Source: Paramesorhizobium salinisoli
Lineage (GTDB): Bacteria; Pseudomonadota; Alphaproteobacteria; Rhizobiales; Rhizobiaceae
Direction: 5' to 3'
Assembly: GCF_003335045.1 (NCBI RefSeq)
Contig: NZ_QOZG01000003.1
Span: 310,001 to 374,000, forward strand
Length of the DNA stretch: 64,000 nt
In this document: positions 53,200 through 62,191 of the stretch, piece by piece
Numbering within the stretch: the first letter of the stretch is position 1
Layout of the letters: each line of letters opens with the position of its first letter
The notes under the pieces: generated by a model
Seen by the model: only the letters and a program-made list of their open reading frames with translations
What the model was told of the DNA's origin: nothing
Databases searched by the model: none
Translations under genes and position numbers: made by a program

Positions 53200-53556
53200 T
53201 CACTTTTTCTCCATCACGCATTGCAGCGGATGCTGGTGTTGGCGGGCGAAATCCATAACTTGCGTTACCTTGGTCTCTGCGACCTCATAGGTAAAGACCC
53301 CGCATTCCCCGACACCGTGATTGTGAACATGAAGCATGATACGGGTGGCGTCTTCCCTGTTTTTCTGGAAGAAGCGCTCCAGAACATGGATCACGAATTC
53401 CATGGGGGTATAATCGTCGTTGATCAGCAAAACCCGGTACAGGCTCGGCTTTTTCGTTTTCGGCTTCGTACGCGTGATGACGGCGGTACCCCGGCCAACG
53501 CCATTGCCGTTGCTCCCATTCTCGTCGTCTTGCATGACCAAATCGAAACGGATCAT
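53200..53556 (-). CDS. clpS: ClpS adaptor protein
   Basis: This 118-residue N-degron adaptor has the core [40 protein letters not shown] and [18 protein letters not shown] with the usual N-end-binding Asn-Asp-Asp and His residues. ATG 53556 is preferred; GTG 53568 and ATG 53535 are alternatives. An N-terminal 30 residue flexible stretch precedes the core. It is the first gene of the clpS-clpA unit. Confidence 0.93.
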   Translation of the reverse strand: MIRFDLVMQDDENGSNGNGVGRGTAVITRTKPKTKKPSLYRVLLINDDYTPMEFVIHVLERFFQKNREDATRIMLHVHNHGVGECGVFTYEVAETKVTQVMDFARQHQHPLQCVMEKK

Positions 53557-54038
53557 TCTATCAAACACCCACCGGCCCTGTGCTAAGCGCTGCTACATAA
53601 TGTAGGGTGCGTCGCACTGATTTTAAGCCCTCATTTCGTAGTTGCAACATCAGTTCCAATCCTCTCCCGAGAATTAAATGATAACACGGAATCAAAAGAA
53701 AAACTGCTGCGGGAAAAAGAGGGAATGCTGCATATGGGATCATGATTAACCATTTTCCAGTGCCTCGGCACGCTGGAGGCGTGAAACCCTCCCACAAGAT
53801 GAACATGTCCACATCGCCATCCGAGTCTTGGAGCAAGTTGCGGCGCAACTGGGGCACAACAGCGCTGGACTGGATAAATTCTTAATAAAGTTTTCCTGAA
53901 ATTTGCGAGAAATGATGAATGAGGCGGTTACCATAAACGGATTGGTAACGCTGACGCCGCTACGGTGATGAAAATCAGCTGCGGCATGTCGGATGCATCG
54001 CAGTTCAATGAGTTTTGCATTTCAGGCAGGTAGTCATC
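53557..54038. other. Intergenic region between divergent clpS and D-alanyl-D-alanine carboxypeptidase
   Basis: This 480-base stretch is AT-rich around 53640-53740 and 53870-53940. It holds promoters for both divergent genes. A 62-codon minus-strand frame at 53746-53934 encodes a Cys-x2-Cys ... Cys-x2-Cys pattern that could be a small zinc ribbon, but it has no ribosome site; it is described under findings. I see nothing else firm here. Confidence 0.5.
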
Positions 54039-55415
54039 GTGCGTATAGCGTTCCGTCAAGCCGCTTCCATGTTCACGAGAGCGGCACAAGCCATTCTGGC
54101 GCTGACAATCATCACCGGCTGCTCCACGACGAGCATCCCTCCTGCTTATGCCGACTCAGGCAAATATGCGGCCATCGTCGTTGATGCGAACACAGGCGAG
54201 ACGCTTTTCTCGGCCAATGCCGATGCCGGGCGTTATCCCGCTTCGCTGACCAAGATGATGACGCTTTACATGCTGTTCGAGGCAATGCATGCCGGGCGGG
54301 TAAACAAGAATACCCCGATACCGGTTTCCAGATACGCCGCATCGCGTCCCCCGACAAAGATCGGCGTCAAGGCCGGCCAGACAATTCCTGCGGAAGTGGC
54401 CATTCTCGCCCTCATCACCCGTTCGGCCAACGATGCCGCAACGGCGATCGGCGAATATCTCGGCGGTTCGGAGCAGCGCTTCGCGCAGATGATGACCGCC
54501 AAAGCCCGCCGGCTTGGCATGCGGAACACCACCTTCCGCAATGCCGACGGTCTGCCCAATAGCTCGCAGCGCTCCACCGCGCGCGACATGGCTATTCTCG
54601 GCATTGCGCTTCGCGAGCATTTCCCGCGCGAATTCGCCTATTTCTCGACCCAGAGCTTCGATTACAAAGGTCGCACGATCAGGGGGCATAACCGCCTGTT
54701 GGGCCGCATCCAGGGCGTGGATGGCATCAAGACCGGGTATACGCGTGATTCCGGCTACAACCTGGTCTCCTCCGTCAAGCTCGACGGGCGCAAGCTCGTT
54801 GCCGTGGTCATGGGCGGTAAATCAGGCGCTGCCCGCGATGCGCATATGGCTTCGCTGATCTCGAAATATCTGCCTCGTGCTTCACGTCGCGGCGGCGATG
54901 CTCTCATCGCCGCACGGGAAACGACGCCGCTTGCGATCACACCGGTGGATCTGCCCGTTGCCCACGAGGCGCCTGTCCCGATCGCCCGCGCAGATATGGA
55001 AGAAGGTTTCGGCCAGGGAGATACCGACGAGATGGTGACGGCGCTTGCCGCACCGGCTCCCCGTCCTGCCGCAGCTGTCGCCGCCGCATCCATTGCTCCC
55101 ATCCCCAGGGCCGTGCCCCACGGGGTCGATCCCGTCACCACTTCTTCCGCAAGAACTGGCGGCGATAGGGGTGGATGGGCCGTTCAGATCGGTTCGCTGC
55201 CGAGCTCTGACCAGGCGCAGGCAATGCTTGCCAAGGCAGCCGCCGAAGCCGGATCCGTTCTCGAAGCCGCGACTGCCCGCACCGAGACATTCCAGAAGAA
55301 TTCGACGATGTTCTACCGCGCCCGCTTTGTCGGCTTCGAAACCAAGACTGCCGCATGGAACGCCTGCGCAGTCCTGAAAAAGAAAAATTTCGGCTGCTAT
55401 GCGGTCGCGCAATAA
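54039..55415 (+). CDS. D-alanyl-D-alanine carboxypeptidase with SPOR domain
   Basis: This 458-residue DacA-type penicillin-binding protein trims pentapeptides in peptidoglycan. Catalytic motifs are SxxK in RYPASLTKMMTLY, SxN in ITRSANDAATAIG and KTG in VDGIKTGYTRDSGYN. The C-terminal 80 residues form a SPOR domain (GGWAVQIGSLPSSDQAQAML and ATARTETFQKNSTMFYRARF) that binds glycan stripped of peptides and may target septa. The N terminus has a signal with a possible lipobox, IITGC, so it may be a lipoprotein; a standard AYA cleavage site follows as an alternative. GTG 54039 follows AGGCAGG. Confidence 0.93.
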   Translation: MRIAFRQAASMFTRAAQAILALTIITGCSTTSIPPAYADSGKYAAIVVDANTGETLFSANADAGRYPASLTKMMTLYMLFEAMHAGRVNKNTPIPVSRYAASRPPTKIGVKAGQTIPAEVAILALITRSANDAATAIGEYLGGSEQRFAQMMTAKARRLGMRNTTFRNADGLPNSSQRSTARDMAILGIALREHFPREFAYFSTQSFDYKGRTIRGHNRLLGRIQGVDGIKTGYTRDSGYNLVSSVKLDGRKLVAVVMGGKSGAARDAHMASLISKYLPRASRRGGDALIAARETTPLAITPVDLPVAHEAPVPIARADMEEGFGQGDTDEMVTALAAPAPRPAAAVAAASIAPIPRAVPHGVDPVTTSSARTGGDRGGWAVQIGSLPSSDQAQAMLAKAAAEAGSVLEAATARTETFQKNSTMFYRARFVGFETKTAAWNACAVLKKKNFGCYAVAQ

Positions 55416-55489
55416 ACCCCGACCGGGCGGCATGCCGTCCGGTCGATTTACCGAAACCCCGAAGAGTTGTTCGTAGAAGGGTTTTCACT

Positions 55490-55762
55490 ATGTCGAGCAA
55501 ACAGACGATTCTCGAAATCCAGACTGTTCACGGCAAGACGGAAAAGCCGTCTTCTTTTCTCAATATACAGGCACTGCGTCAGGCGGCCGTGCGTCTGGCA
55601 GATCTCCATCGCGCAGGATCTTCGCTCAATACGCGCGATCTCGTAGCGCTTCTGATTTGCCATGCAGCAAGGAGCCGGCGTGCATCGCTGCCTTTTGCCC
55701 CGGTTCATCTCCACACGGCCGATCCGTTAGGCAAAACGGCGATCCGGATGAGCTTTCATTGA
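55490..55762 (+). CDS. Hypothetical protein, 90 residues
   Basis: I do not recognise this family. ATG 55490 is preceded by GAAGGG about 8 bases before. The protein is soluble and basic, with a central helix-like part NIQALRQAAVRLADLHRAGS and a hydrophobic TRDLVALLICHAARSRRAS. It is 74 bases after the carboxypeptidase stop in the same direction and could share its transcript. No membrane segment or signal is clear. Confidence 0.55.
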   Translation: MSSKQTILEIQTVHGKTEKPSSFLNIQALRQAAVRLADLHRAGSSLNTRDLVALLICHAARSRRASLPFAPVHLHTADPLGKTAIRMSFH

Positions 55763-55814
55763 AGTGACCGGATTGAGTGATTAGCGGACGGGAAAAGAGT
55801 TGCTATTCGCCCTC

Positions 55815-56252
55815 TCACAACAATCCCAGCGCTGCCAGTTCCTGGCGCAGTTCGGCCGGTAGCGCGGCCCTGCCGCTGCCGCCATTCGCCTCATCAGCCG
55901 GCGCCTCTTCCGTTTTCAAATAGCGCCATCCCTGAAAAGCCCGCCGCGGCTGCCATTCGGTGGGGATCAACTTCGGCTCCAGCACCAGATGGCAGCGGTG
56001 GATGCCTTCGGAATCCGTAAACGGCCTGATATCGAGAAGCCGCTGCCGGCACTGGATATTGCCCTTGATGACCCAATAGAGCGAGCCGCCGCCGAGTAGC
56101 TCGTCAACGCGCTTCGGCGCCATCCTTGTAGTATGGAACTGTTCTGGCAGTTCTCCCGCCGCACGCTTCTCCTCCAGCCGGAAATCGATCCAGGCGGCGA
56201 GATCCTCGATGCTGTCGCATCCCACGCAGAGCTTTACGATATGAAGTGCCAT
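55815..56252 (-). CDS. DUF1489 family protein
   Basis: This 145-residue protein contains MALHIVKLCVGCDSIEDLAA, HTTRMAPKRVDELLGGGSLY and WVIKGNIQCRQRLLDIRPFT, all typical of DUF1489, a family restricted mainly to alphaproteobacteria and of unknown function. The C-terminal 35 residues are less conserved. It is next to L-serine dehydratase in the same direction, 67 bases downstream of it. Confidence 0.88.
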   Translation of the reverse strand: MALHIVKLCVGCDSIEDLAAWIDFRLEEKRAAGELPEQFHTTRMAPKRVDELLGGGSLYWVIKGNIQCRQRLLDIRPFTDSEGIHRCHLVLEPKLIPTEWQPRRAFQGWRYLKTEEAPADEANGGSGRAALPAELRQELAALGLL

Positions 56253-56319
56253 GATGGGAGGATGTAGACCTATGGGCGCTGGGCTTCAATCGGTTTGCGG
56301 TTTTTCTCCACAAGCCCGC

Positions 56320-57723
56320 TCAGCACTCCACCACATTGACGGCCAGCCCGCCCTGGCTGGTTTCCTTGTAACGCTCGTTCATGTCGCGCCCGGTCTGGCG
56401 CATCGTCTCTACGCAGGCGTCGAGCGATACGAAATGCGTGCCGTCCCCCTTCACCGCCAGCGAAGCCGCTGTTACCGCCTTGACCGCGCCGAGCGCATTG
56501 CGTTCGATGCAGGGCACCTGCACCAGCCCGCCTACGGGATCGCAGGTCATGCCGAGATGATGTTCAAGCGCGATTTCGGCCGCATTTTCGATCTGCTCCG
56601 GCGTGCCGCCGAGCACTGCGGCCAGACCTGCCGCCGCCATGGAGGCCGCCGAGCCGACTTCGCCCTGGCAGCCGACCTCCGCCCCTGAGATCGAGGCGTT
56701 GTACTTGATGATTCCGCCGATGGCCGCCGATGTCAGGAGAAAATCGCGGATGCCATTCTGGTCGGCATCCTCGTGGAAATGCAGGTAATAGCGCATGACC
56801 GCCGGCACGACACCGGCCGCGCCGTTTGTCGGCGCAGTGACGACGCGCCCGCCTGAAGCATTCTCCTCATTGACCGCCATCGCATAGACGGACAGCCAGT
56901 CATTGGCCAGAAGCGGATTGCGGCGGTTTTGCCGCCACTCTTCCTGCAGGCGATCATGCAGATGACGGGCCCGTCGGCGCACCTTCAGTCCGCCGGGCAT
57001 GATGCCCTCCTGCGTCAGTCCGCGCTCGATGCACGACCGCATCGCGTCCCATATCCGGTCGAGGCCCTCGTCCAGCGCGGCGCGGCTCATCCGCGTCTCC
57101 TCGTTGGCGCGCTTCATTTCCGAAATGGAAAGGCCGCTCGCCCCAGCCATAGCCAGCATCTCGGCGGCCGTAGCGAACGGATAAGGCACGTCGGCGCCGG
57201 TCGCAGGCGCCGCGCCGCCACTCTTTACGCTGTTTAACTCCTCCTCGGTAACGACGAAGCCGCCGCCGATGGAATAATAGACGCGACGCAGCAAAAGCCG
57301 CTCGTCGACATCATAGGCTTCAAAGGCAAGACCGTTCGCATGACCGGGAAGTGCCGCCCTGCGATCCATGACCAGATCCGTATCGGGATCGAAATGATAG
57401 GCTGGATGGCCTTCGGGGTGGATGCGCTTTTCGGCGCGTACCGTTTCGATCAGCGGCGCCATGCGGTCGGGATCGATCCGATCAGGCAGATAGCCACACA
57501 ATCCCAGGATGACGGCGCTATCCGTCGCATGGCCGATGCCGGTGAAGGCCAGCGAGCCATGCAGCCGCGCCTTCAACCGGAATACCCTAACGCCGGACGG
57601 CCGCGGCCATTGTCCGTCCTTCAACTCGGTCAGAAACAGGTTCGCCGCGGTCATCGGTCCCATCGTATGGGAGCTCGATGGCCCTATTCCAATCTTGTAG
57701 AGATCGAAGACAGACAGAAACAT
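56320..57723 (-). CDS. sdaA: L-serine ammonia-lyase (iron-sulfur type)
   Basis: This 467-residue single-chain L-serine dehydratase makes pyruvate and ammonia. The N-terminal beta domain shows [19 protein letters not shown]; the C-terminal alpha domain has the [4Fe-4S] cysteines in [20 protein letters not shown] and [22 protein letters not shown] 57723 is the start of conserved sequence; an ATG 13 codons upstream is possible but lacks a ribosome site. Confidence 0.95.
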   Translation of the reverse strand: MFLSVFDLYKIGIGPSSSHTMGPMTAANLFLTELKDGQWPRPSGVRVFRLKARLHGSLAFTGIGHATDSAVILGLCGYLPDRIDPDRMAPLIETVRAEKRIHPEGHPAYHFDPDTDLVMDRRAALPGHANGLAFEAYDVDERLLLRRVYYSIGGGFVVTEEELNSVKSGGAAPATGADVPYPFATAAEMLAMAGASGLSISEMKRANEETRMSRAALDEGLDRIWDAMRSCIERGLTQEGIMPGGLKVRRRARHLHDRLQEEWRQNRRNPLLANDWLSVYAMAVNEENASGGRVVTAPTNGAAGVVPAVMRYYLHFHEDADQNGIRDFLLTSAAIGGIIKYNASISGAEVGCQGEVGSAASMAAAGLAAVLGGTPEQIENAAEIALEHHLGMTCDPVGGLVQVPCIERNALGAVKAVTAASLAVKGDGTHFVSLDACVETMRQTGRDMNERYKETSQGGLAVNVVEC

Positions 57724-57770
57724 GCCGTTCCAATTTTCCGGGGCAACGCCCTGCTGCGCCATTCAGAAGA

Positions 57771-57869
57771 ATGATGTACCACATCTACAAGAATACGCCG
57801 CCTGACGCCGACCTGCGCTTATCCCTCTACGACACTGTTCAACGGTTTCGCGCCAGCCGGGAGCCCTGA
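57771..57869 (+). CDS. Possible small protein, 32 residues
   Basis: ATG ATG at 57771 follows AGAAGA and is open to a TGA at 57869, three bases before a strong hairpin terminator. The peptide begins MMYHIYKNTPPDADLRLSLY and has no recognised family. Its promoter would have to lie in or before the divergent sdaA start. The tight fit to a terminator is the only support. It may be chance. Confidence 0.2.
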   Translation: MMYHIYKNTPPDADLRLSLYDTVQRFRASREP

Positions 57870-57872
57870 ATC

Positions 57873-57902
57873 AAAAAAGCGCGGAAGACGCCGCGCTTTT
57901 TT
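57873..57902. terminator. Bidirectional intrinsic terminator
   Basis: AAAAAAGCGCGG and CCGCGCTTTTTT form a perfect 12-bp stem with a 6-base loop. It lies between sdaA and ydcF. It probably ends a minus-strand transcript that includes the small membrane ORF at 57961-58062, and could also end a short plus-strand RNA. Confidence 0.85.
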
Positions 57903-57960
57903 GCCTGATTTATATTTCGGGGCCTGTCGCCGGAGGCGCTTGCCCGGATACCGCCGGCCC

Positions 57961-58062
57961 TCAGGCTCCAGCTATGAGATAGGTTATCAGAATGATGCAG
58001 GCCAGACCAAGAACTGCCCGGAGAGTAACTCCCCAGCACGACTTTTCAATGGTTTCGTTCAT
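57961..58062 (-). CDS. Possible small membrane protein, 33 residues
   Basis: This minus-strand ORF encodes a short soluble N terminus (MNETIEKSCWGVTLR) then one hydrophobic helix (AVLGLACIILITYLIAGA), a single-pass small membrane protein by appearance. AGGGTAA lies upstream but farther than ideal. A strong terminator follows 58 bases after its stop. It is too short for usual gene calling. Family unknown. It sits alone between ydcF and sdaA. Confidence 0.4.
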   Translation of the reverse strand: MNETIEKSCWGVTLRAVLGLACIILITYLIAGA

Positions 58063-58261
58063 TGTGATATCAGTTACCCTGTTCTTCGGCAGAAGGCAGT
58101 TCGACGAACGCGTCGCCGCCTTGAATGGGCCGCTGTATAGAGCGAGCGCGGCCTGTTCGCAACTGCAAAATGGGGCATAAGTGTGGCCAGCCGAAAAACG
58201 GCAGATTACTCACAATCGGGAAGAGGTTGTTTTTCAATGAGATATCCGGCGGTTTACTCTT

Positions 58262-59089
58262 TTACACTTCTTTCATTCCTGAGGCTGAAATAGGCGTATT
58301 TACCTGTTCAGGGGCTGGAAATGCGTTGTCGATCTTTCCGGTAAACCAATAGGACAGCAAGCCGATCCACTCCCGCACGGCAATGGTCACGTGCGCCAAG
58401 CCACCCAGTGGGTCCTGCAAATCGATGGAAAACCCACTGTCGCTGCGCGTCAGATAATCGACCGGCCAGGCGATCACTTGAAAACCTGCCTGCCGGAAGC
58501 ATCCCATGGCGCGCGGCATGTGGAAAGCCGATGTGATCAACAGCCAGGTTTCACCCGCCCGCGGCTTGGCGAGGTCGCGGGAATAAACGGCATTCTCAAA
58601 GGTATTGCGTGATTTCGCCTCGAATGACAGCCGCTCCCCTGTCATTCCAAAATCGCTGAAAAGCGCGCGCGTGCTGACCGCATCGGGAATGGAATTGTTG
58701 AAAAAGGTGCCCTCGCCGCCCGACACGACGATTCGCGCATCGGGATAAAGCCTCGCCAGGCGCATCGTCTCGATGATCCTGTCGCCCGCGCCGTTGATCT
58801 CGTGACCGCCACGCGAAGCATTCACCTCGCCTTCCATGAACCCGCCCAGCACCACGATCCCCTCGATATGGTCTGGTAAAGCAGGATTTACCGGAAAACG
58901 CTCTTCGAGCGGCAGCAGCAGCATATTTCCCAACGTTGTAAAGCTGAAGAGCAGCAACGAAATCGCAGTGATCGTGGAGAAAATCAGTGCAAGTCGCCGT
59001 CGGGCGAAGGCGATCGCCAGCCAGGACGCCAGAATTCCGGCGAGAAGCAGCGTTATCGGCTGGATGAGCAGCCAGAGAATCTTTGACAT
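58262..59089 (-). CDS. YdcF/ElyC-family membrane protein (DUF218)
   Basis: This 275-residue protein has two N-terminal membrane helices (ILWLLIQPITLLLAGILASW and LIFSTITAISLLLFSF) and a DUF218 domain with GIVVLGGFMEGEV, DARIVVSGGEGTFFNN, SRNTFENAVYSRDL and LLITSAFHMPRAMGCFRQAG. E. coli ElyC of this family affects envelope and undecaprenyl-phosphate use. ATG 59089 is used. The gene's C-terminal region ends near an AT-rich gap. Confidence 0.88.
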   Translation of the reverse strand: MSKILWLLIQPITLLLAGILASWLAIAFARRRLALIFSTITAISLLLFSFTTLGNMLLLPLEERFPVNPALPDHIEGIVVLGGFMEGEVNASRGGHEINGAGDRIIETMRLARLYPDARIVVSGGEGTFFNNSIPDAVSTRALFSDFGMTGERLSFEAKSRNTFENAVYSRDLAKPRAGETWLLITSAFHMPRAMGCFRQAGFQVIAWPVDYLTRSDSGFSIDLQDPLGGLAHVTIAVREWIGLLSYWFTGKIDNAFPAPEQVNTPISASGMKEV

Positions 59090-59227
59090 GGCGAAAAACA
59101 AGCGACACCCTCCAGCCGGCCGTTCAAAGCCGTGCTCCCTTTATGATCCGGACTTGTATAAAGCAGAACATCGAGCGAATGAATCAATCTCATCACCTCG
59201 ATCCTAGATCGGCAATGCGGGATCCCC

Positions 59228-60211
59228 ATGCAGCTTGAAGAAACCGTTACAGCGCCCGAAAGCAGGCCGCGCCTCGTCCGCCTCGATATCATCAGGGGCA
59301 TCGCGCTGGTCGCCATGGCGATCTATCACACCGGCTGGGATTTCGAATTCTTCGGCTATCTCGACCCCGGCACGACGGGCCATGGCGGCTGGAAGTTCTT
59401 TGCCCGCACGATTGCATCCAGCTTCCTGATCCTCGTCGGCTTCAGTCTGGTTCTGGCGCATCAAAAGGGCATTCGCTGGAAGTCATTCGGCATCAGGCTG
59501 GCGCAGATCACGGCGGCCGCACTCGCCATCACGCTCGTGACAAGATACGCCACTCCCGACAGTTTTGTCTTTTTCGGAATTTTGCATCAGATCGCGCTGG
59601 CGAGCGTCCTCGGCCTCATATTCCTGCGGGCTCCGATCCCGCTACTCCTGCTGCTCGCCGCTACGGTGATTGCCACGCCATTTTACTTCGGATCGGCTTT
59701 CTTCAATCATCCGGCCCTGTGGTGGGTTGGGCTTTCGACCATCATCCACCGCTCCAATGACTACGTGCCGCTGTTTCCTTGGTTCGGCGCGGTGCTGGCC
59801 GGCATGGCGCTGGCGCGCCTGTTCCAGCGCTTCCGCCTGATGCCATTGCTGCAAAATGCTACTGGCCTGCCGCTCATCGATCGCCCGCTGCGCTTTATCG
59901 GAACGCACAGCCTCGCCTTCTATCTGGTTCATCAACCCGTGCTGATCGGCTGTGTCTTCCTCATTGCGCAGCTTTTCCCACCGGCAGCCGCATCGCCGCA
60001 GGCGATATTCGCCAAGTCGTGCGAGCAGAGCTGCGACGCCGCAAACGACACGCAGTTTTGCCAGCGCTTCTGCTCATGCGTGATGGGTGAATTGGAAAAG
60101 GCGGATATGTTCGACAACGTGTTCGCCGGCCGAACCGACACGCAGACCGATCCTGCCGTCAAGGAAATAGCCGGAATCTGTACCCGGGAAAGCGAAGTGC
60201 CAAGGAATTAG
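59228..60211 (+). CDS. DUF1624 (HGSNAT-like) membrane acyltransferase family protein
   Basis: This 327-residue polytopic membrane protein has RLVRLDIIRGIALVAMAIYH, FLILVGFSLVLAHQKGIRWK and GTHSLAFYLVHQPVLIGCVF, the DUF1624/HGSNAT-type catalytic fold. It may move acyl groups across the membrane to sugars. A soluble C-terminal tail contains six closely spaced cysteines (CEQSC, FCQRFCSC and one near the end), probably periplasmic. Start ATG 59228. Convergent with merR downstream. Confidence 0.85.
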   Translation: MQLEETVTAPESRPRLVRLDIIRGIALVAMAIYHTGWDFEFFGYLDPGTTGHGGWKFFARTIASSFLILVGFSLVLAHQKGIRWKSFGIRLAQITAAALAITLVTRYATPDSFVFFGILHQIALASVLGLIFLRAPIPLLLLLAATVIATPFYFGSAFFNHPALWWVGLSTIIHRSNDYVPLFPWFGAVLAGMALARLFQRFRLMPLLQNATGLPLIDRPLRFIGTHSLAFYLVHQPVLIGCVFLIAQLFPPAAASPQAIFAKSCEQSCDAANDTQFCQRFCSCVMGELEKADMFDNVFAGRTDTQTDPAVKEIAGICTRESEVPRN

Positions 60212-60250
60212 GGCTACTGAATAATTCCGTGCGCCAGCATTTCAATGCCT

Positions 60251-60292
60251 CAGAACGTCCTTTGCGCGTCCAATTGGGACGCGCGACGCTCC
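60251..60292. repeat. Palindromic intergenic repeat
   Basis: AGAACGTCCTTTGCGCGTCC and TTGGGACGCGCGACGCT pair around a central CAA. Just upstream GGGCTACTGAATAATTCC matches the first part of the 41370 element. It lies between convergent genes and may act as a 3' hairpin for both. Confidence 0.75.
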
Positions 60293-60301
60293 AGCGATAA
60301 A

Positions 60302-60688
60302 TCACGTATTGACGCCCAGTTCCGCCAGCCGCTCGATGCAGGCTTCCTCGATCTGGTCGAGTTCGCCAAGCGTCTCCTCGATGTCGCGGCGCTTCTGGCG
60401 CAGGTCGCCGCGCTTTTCCTCGACGCGCTTCATCAAAAGCCGCAACTGGCCGGACTCGCCGGGCGGCTCGCGATACATTTGAATGATCTCGTGGATTTCA
60501 GCGATCGAAAAGCCGAGGCGCTTGCCGCGCAGGATCTGTTTGAGCAGATGACGATCGGAGGGGCGGAAGAGACGCGTGCGTCCCCGCCGCAGGGGGTGGA
60601 TCAGGCCCTCGTCTTCGTAGAAGCGCAGTGTCCTCGTCGAAATCCCGAACTCGCGGGTGAGTTCGGTGATCGTATAGTACTCGCGCAT
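60302..60688 (-). CDS. MerR-family transcriptional regulator
   Basis: This 128-residue regulator has the MerR winged helix YYTITELTREFGISTRTLRF followed by YEDEGLIHPLRRGRTRLF and a C-terminal coiled coil (about 75-120) with few cysteines, so it is not a metal sensor of the MerR/CueR type. It resembles LiuR-like or stress-response members. It lies 84 bases downstream of mgtE in the same direction, with its own gap, so it may be a separate unit. Confidence 0.9.
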   Translation of the reverse strand: MREYYTITELTREFGISTRTLRFYEDEGLIHPLRRGRTRLFRPSDRHLLKQILRGKRLGFSIAEIHEIIQMYREPPGESGQLRLLMKRVEEKRGDLRQKRRDIEETLGELDQIEEACIERLAELGVNT

Positions 60689-60772
60689 TTCATTCCCCGA
60701 CTAAAATTCTGTAACACCCTTGTTGTGTCCGCGCTTTACGTAAAAGTCAATCATACGTGGCTTCAGGGATTT

Positions 60773-62191
60773 CTAGGGATGGACGCCGAACCACCATGTG
60801 GCGAGGCCGAGGAAGGCGAGGAAACCGGTGACATCCGTCACCGTTGTAACGAATACGGAGGATGCAATGGCTGGATCGGCGCCAAAACGGTGCAGCAACA
60901 GCGGAATGAGAATGCCTGCGAGCGCTGCGGCAAGCATGTTGATCACCATGGCGGCGGCAATGATGCCGCCCAGTTGCGGATTGTGAAACCATCCACCGGC
61001 GACCAAGCCGATCAGGACAGCGAAGATCAGGCCGTTCAGCAGTCCGATGATGGCCTCGCGCCTTATGACGCGACTGGCATTGTAGATATCGATATCGCGC
61101 GTCGCGATGGCGCGTACGGTCACGGTCATCGTCTGCGTGGCTGCATTGCCACCCATTGAGGCGACGATGGGCATCAGGACGGCGAGTGCCACCATCTCCT
61201 GGATAGTCGCCTCGAACAGGCCGATGACCGAAGCCGACAGGAAGGCTGTGAAAAGATTGACGAGCAGCCAGGGCACGCGGGAGCGCGACGTGGCGATGAC
61301 CGAGTCCGACAACTCCTCATCGCCGACGCCGCCCATGCGCATCAGATCTTCCTCGGCCTCGGCCTGGATGACGTCGACCACGTCGTCGATGGTAAGGACT
61401 CCGACCAGCCGCTCGTTCTCGTCGACGACGGCGGCTGACAGAAGATCGTACTGCTCGAAAATCTGCGCGGCTTCTTCCTGGTCCATCGTCGCCGGGATGG
61501 CATGACGCGTCTCGTGCATGATATCCTCGACCTTGACATTGCGCCCCGTGCGCAAAACCCGGTCAAGGGCGATGGCTCCCAGCAGCCGGAAAGTCGGATC
61601 GATGACGAATACCTGCGAAAAATGATCCGGCAGGTCATGATCCTCGCGCATGTAGTCGATTGTCTGCCCGATGGTCCAGAACGGCGGCACGGCGACGAAT
61701 TCCGTCTGCATGCGCCGTCCGGCGCTTTCCTCGGGGTATTCGAGCGAGCGGCGAAGCCTTATGCGCTCGGTGAAGGGAAGTTTGGCGAGGATCTCTTCCT
61801 GGTCTTCCTGGTCGAGATCCTCGAGAATGTAGACCGCATCGTCGGAATCGAGTTCCTGGACGCCCTCGGCGATCTGGTCGTTCGGCAGCGCATCGACAAT
61901 CTGAAGACGGATCGCCTCGTCCACCTCAGTAAGGGCGGCGAAATTGAAATCCTCGCCGAGAAGCTGGACAAGGGCCTGCCGTTGTTCCGGCTGCAAGACT
62001 TCGAGAATATGGCCGAGTTCGGACGGGTGGAGTCCGCCGACATGGGAACGCAGGAACAGCACGTCACGGTCGGCGATAGCCGCTCCGACGGTGGCGAGGA
62101 AAGAGGAACGGATTGCGCCGTCCTCGCCATAGATATCGGATCCATGGCTGTCCGTCACTTCATGCCTGGTCTGCGTTTCGGATTCAGCCAT
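60773..62191 (-). CDS. mgtE: Magnesium transporter MgtE
   Basis: This 472-residue magnesium channel has an N-domain (residues about 25-150), a CBS pair near 150-275 (LLGAIALDRVLRTGRNVKVE and RLVGVLTIDDVVDVIQAEAE) and five C-terminal membrane helices with LMPIVASMGGNAATQTMTV, the ion pore signature. The acidic cytosolic part senses magnesium. No recognisable magnesium riboswitch is seen upstream. Confidence 0.96.
   Translation of the reverse strand: MAESETQTRHEVTDSHGSDIYGEDGAIRSSFLATVGAAIADRDVLFLRSHVGGLHPSELGHILEVLQPEQRQALVQLLGEDFNFAALTEVDEAIRLQIVDALPNDQIAEGVQELDSDDAVYILEDLDQEDQEEILAKLPFTERIRLRRSLEYPEESAGRRMQTEFVAVPPFWTIGQTIDYMREDHDLPDHFSQVFVIDPTFRLLGAIALDRVLRTGRNVKVEDIMHETRHAIPATMDQEEAAQIFEQYDLLSAAVVDENERLVGVLTIDDVVDVIQAEAEEDLMRMGGVGDEELSDSVIATSRSRVPWLLVNLFTAFLSASVIGLFEATIQEMVALAVLMPIVASMGGNAATQTMTVTVRAIATRDIDIYNASRVIRREAIIGLLNGLIFAVLIGLVAGGWFHNPQLGGIIAAAMVINMLAAALAGILIPLLLHRFGADPAIASSVFVTTVTDVTGFLAFLGLATWWFGVHP

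Noticed and set aside
53561-53857. Minus-strand 98-codon frame with a hydrophobic stretch, upstream of clpS
   Set aside because: It overlaps the clpS start, lacks a ribosome site and has no recognisable pattern; the region is AT-rich promoter DNA.
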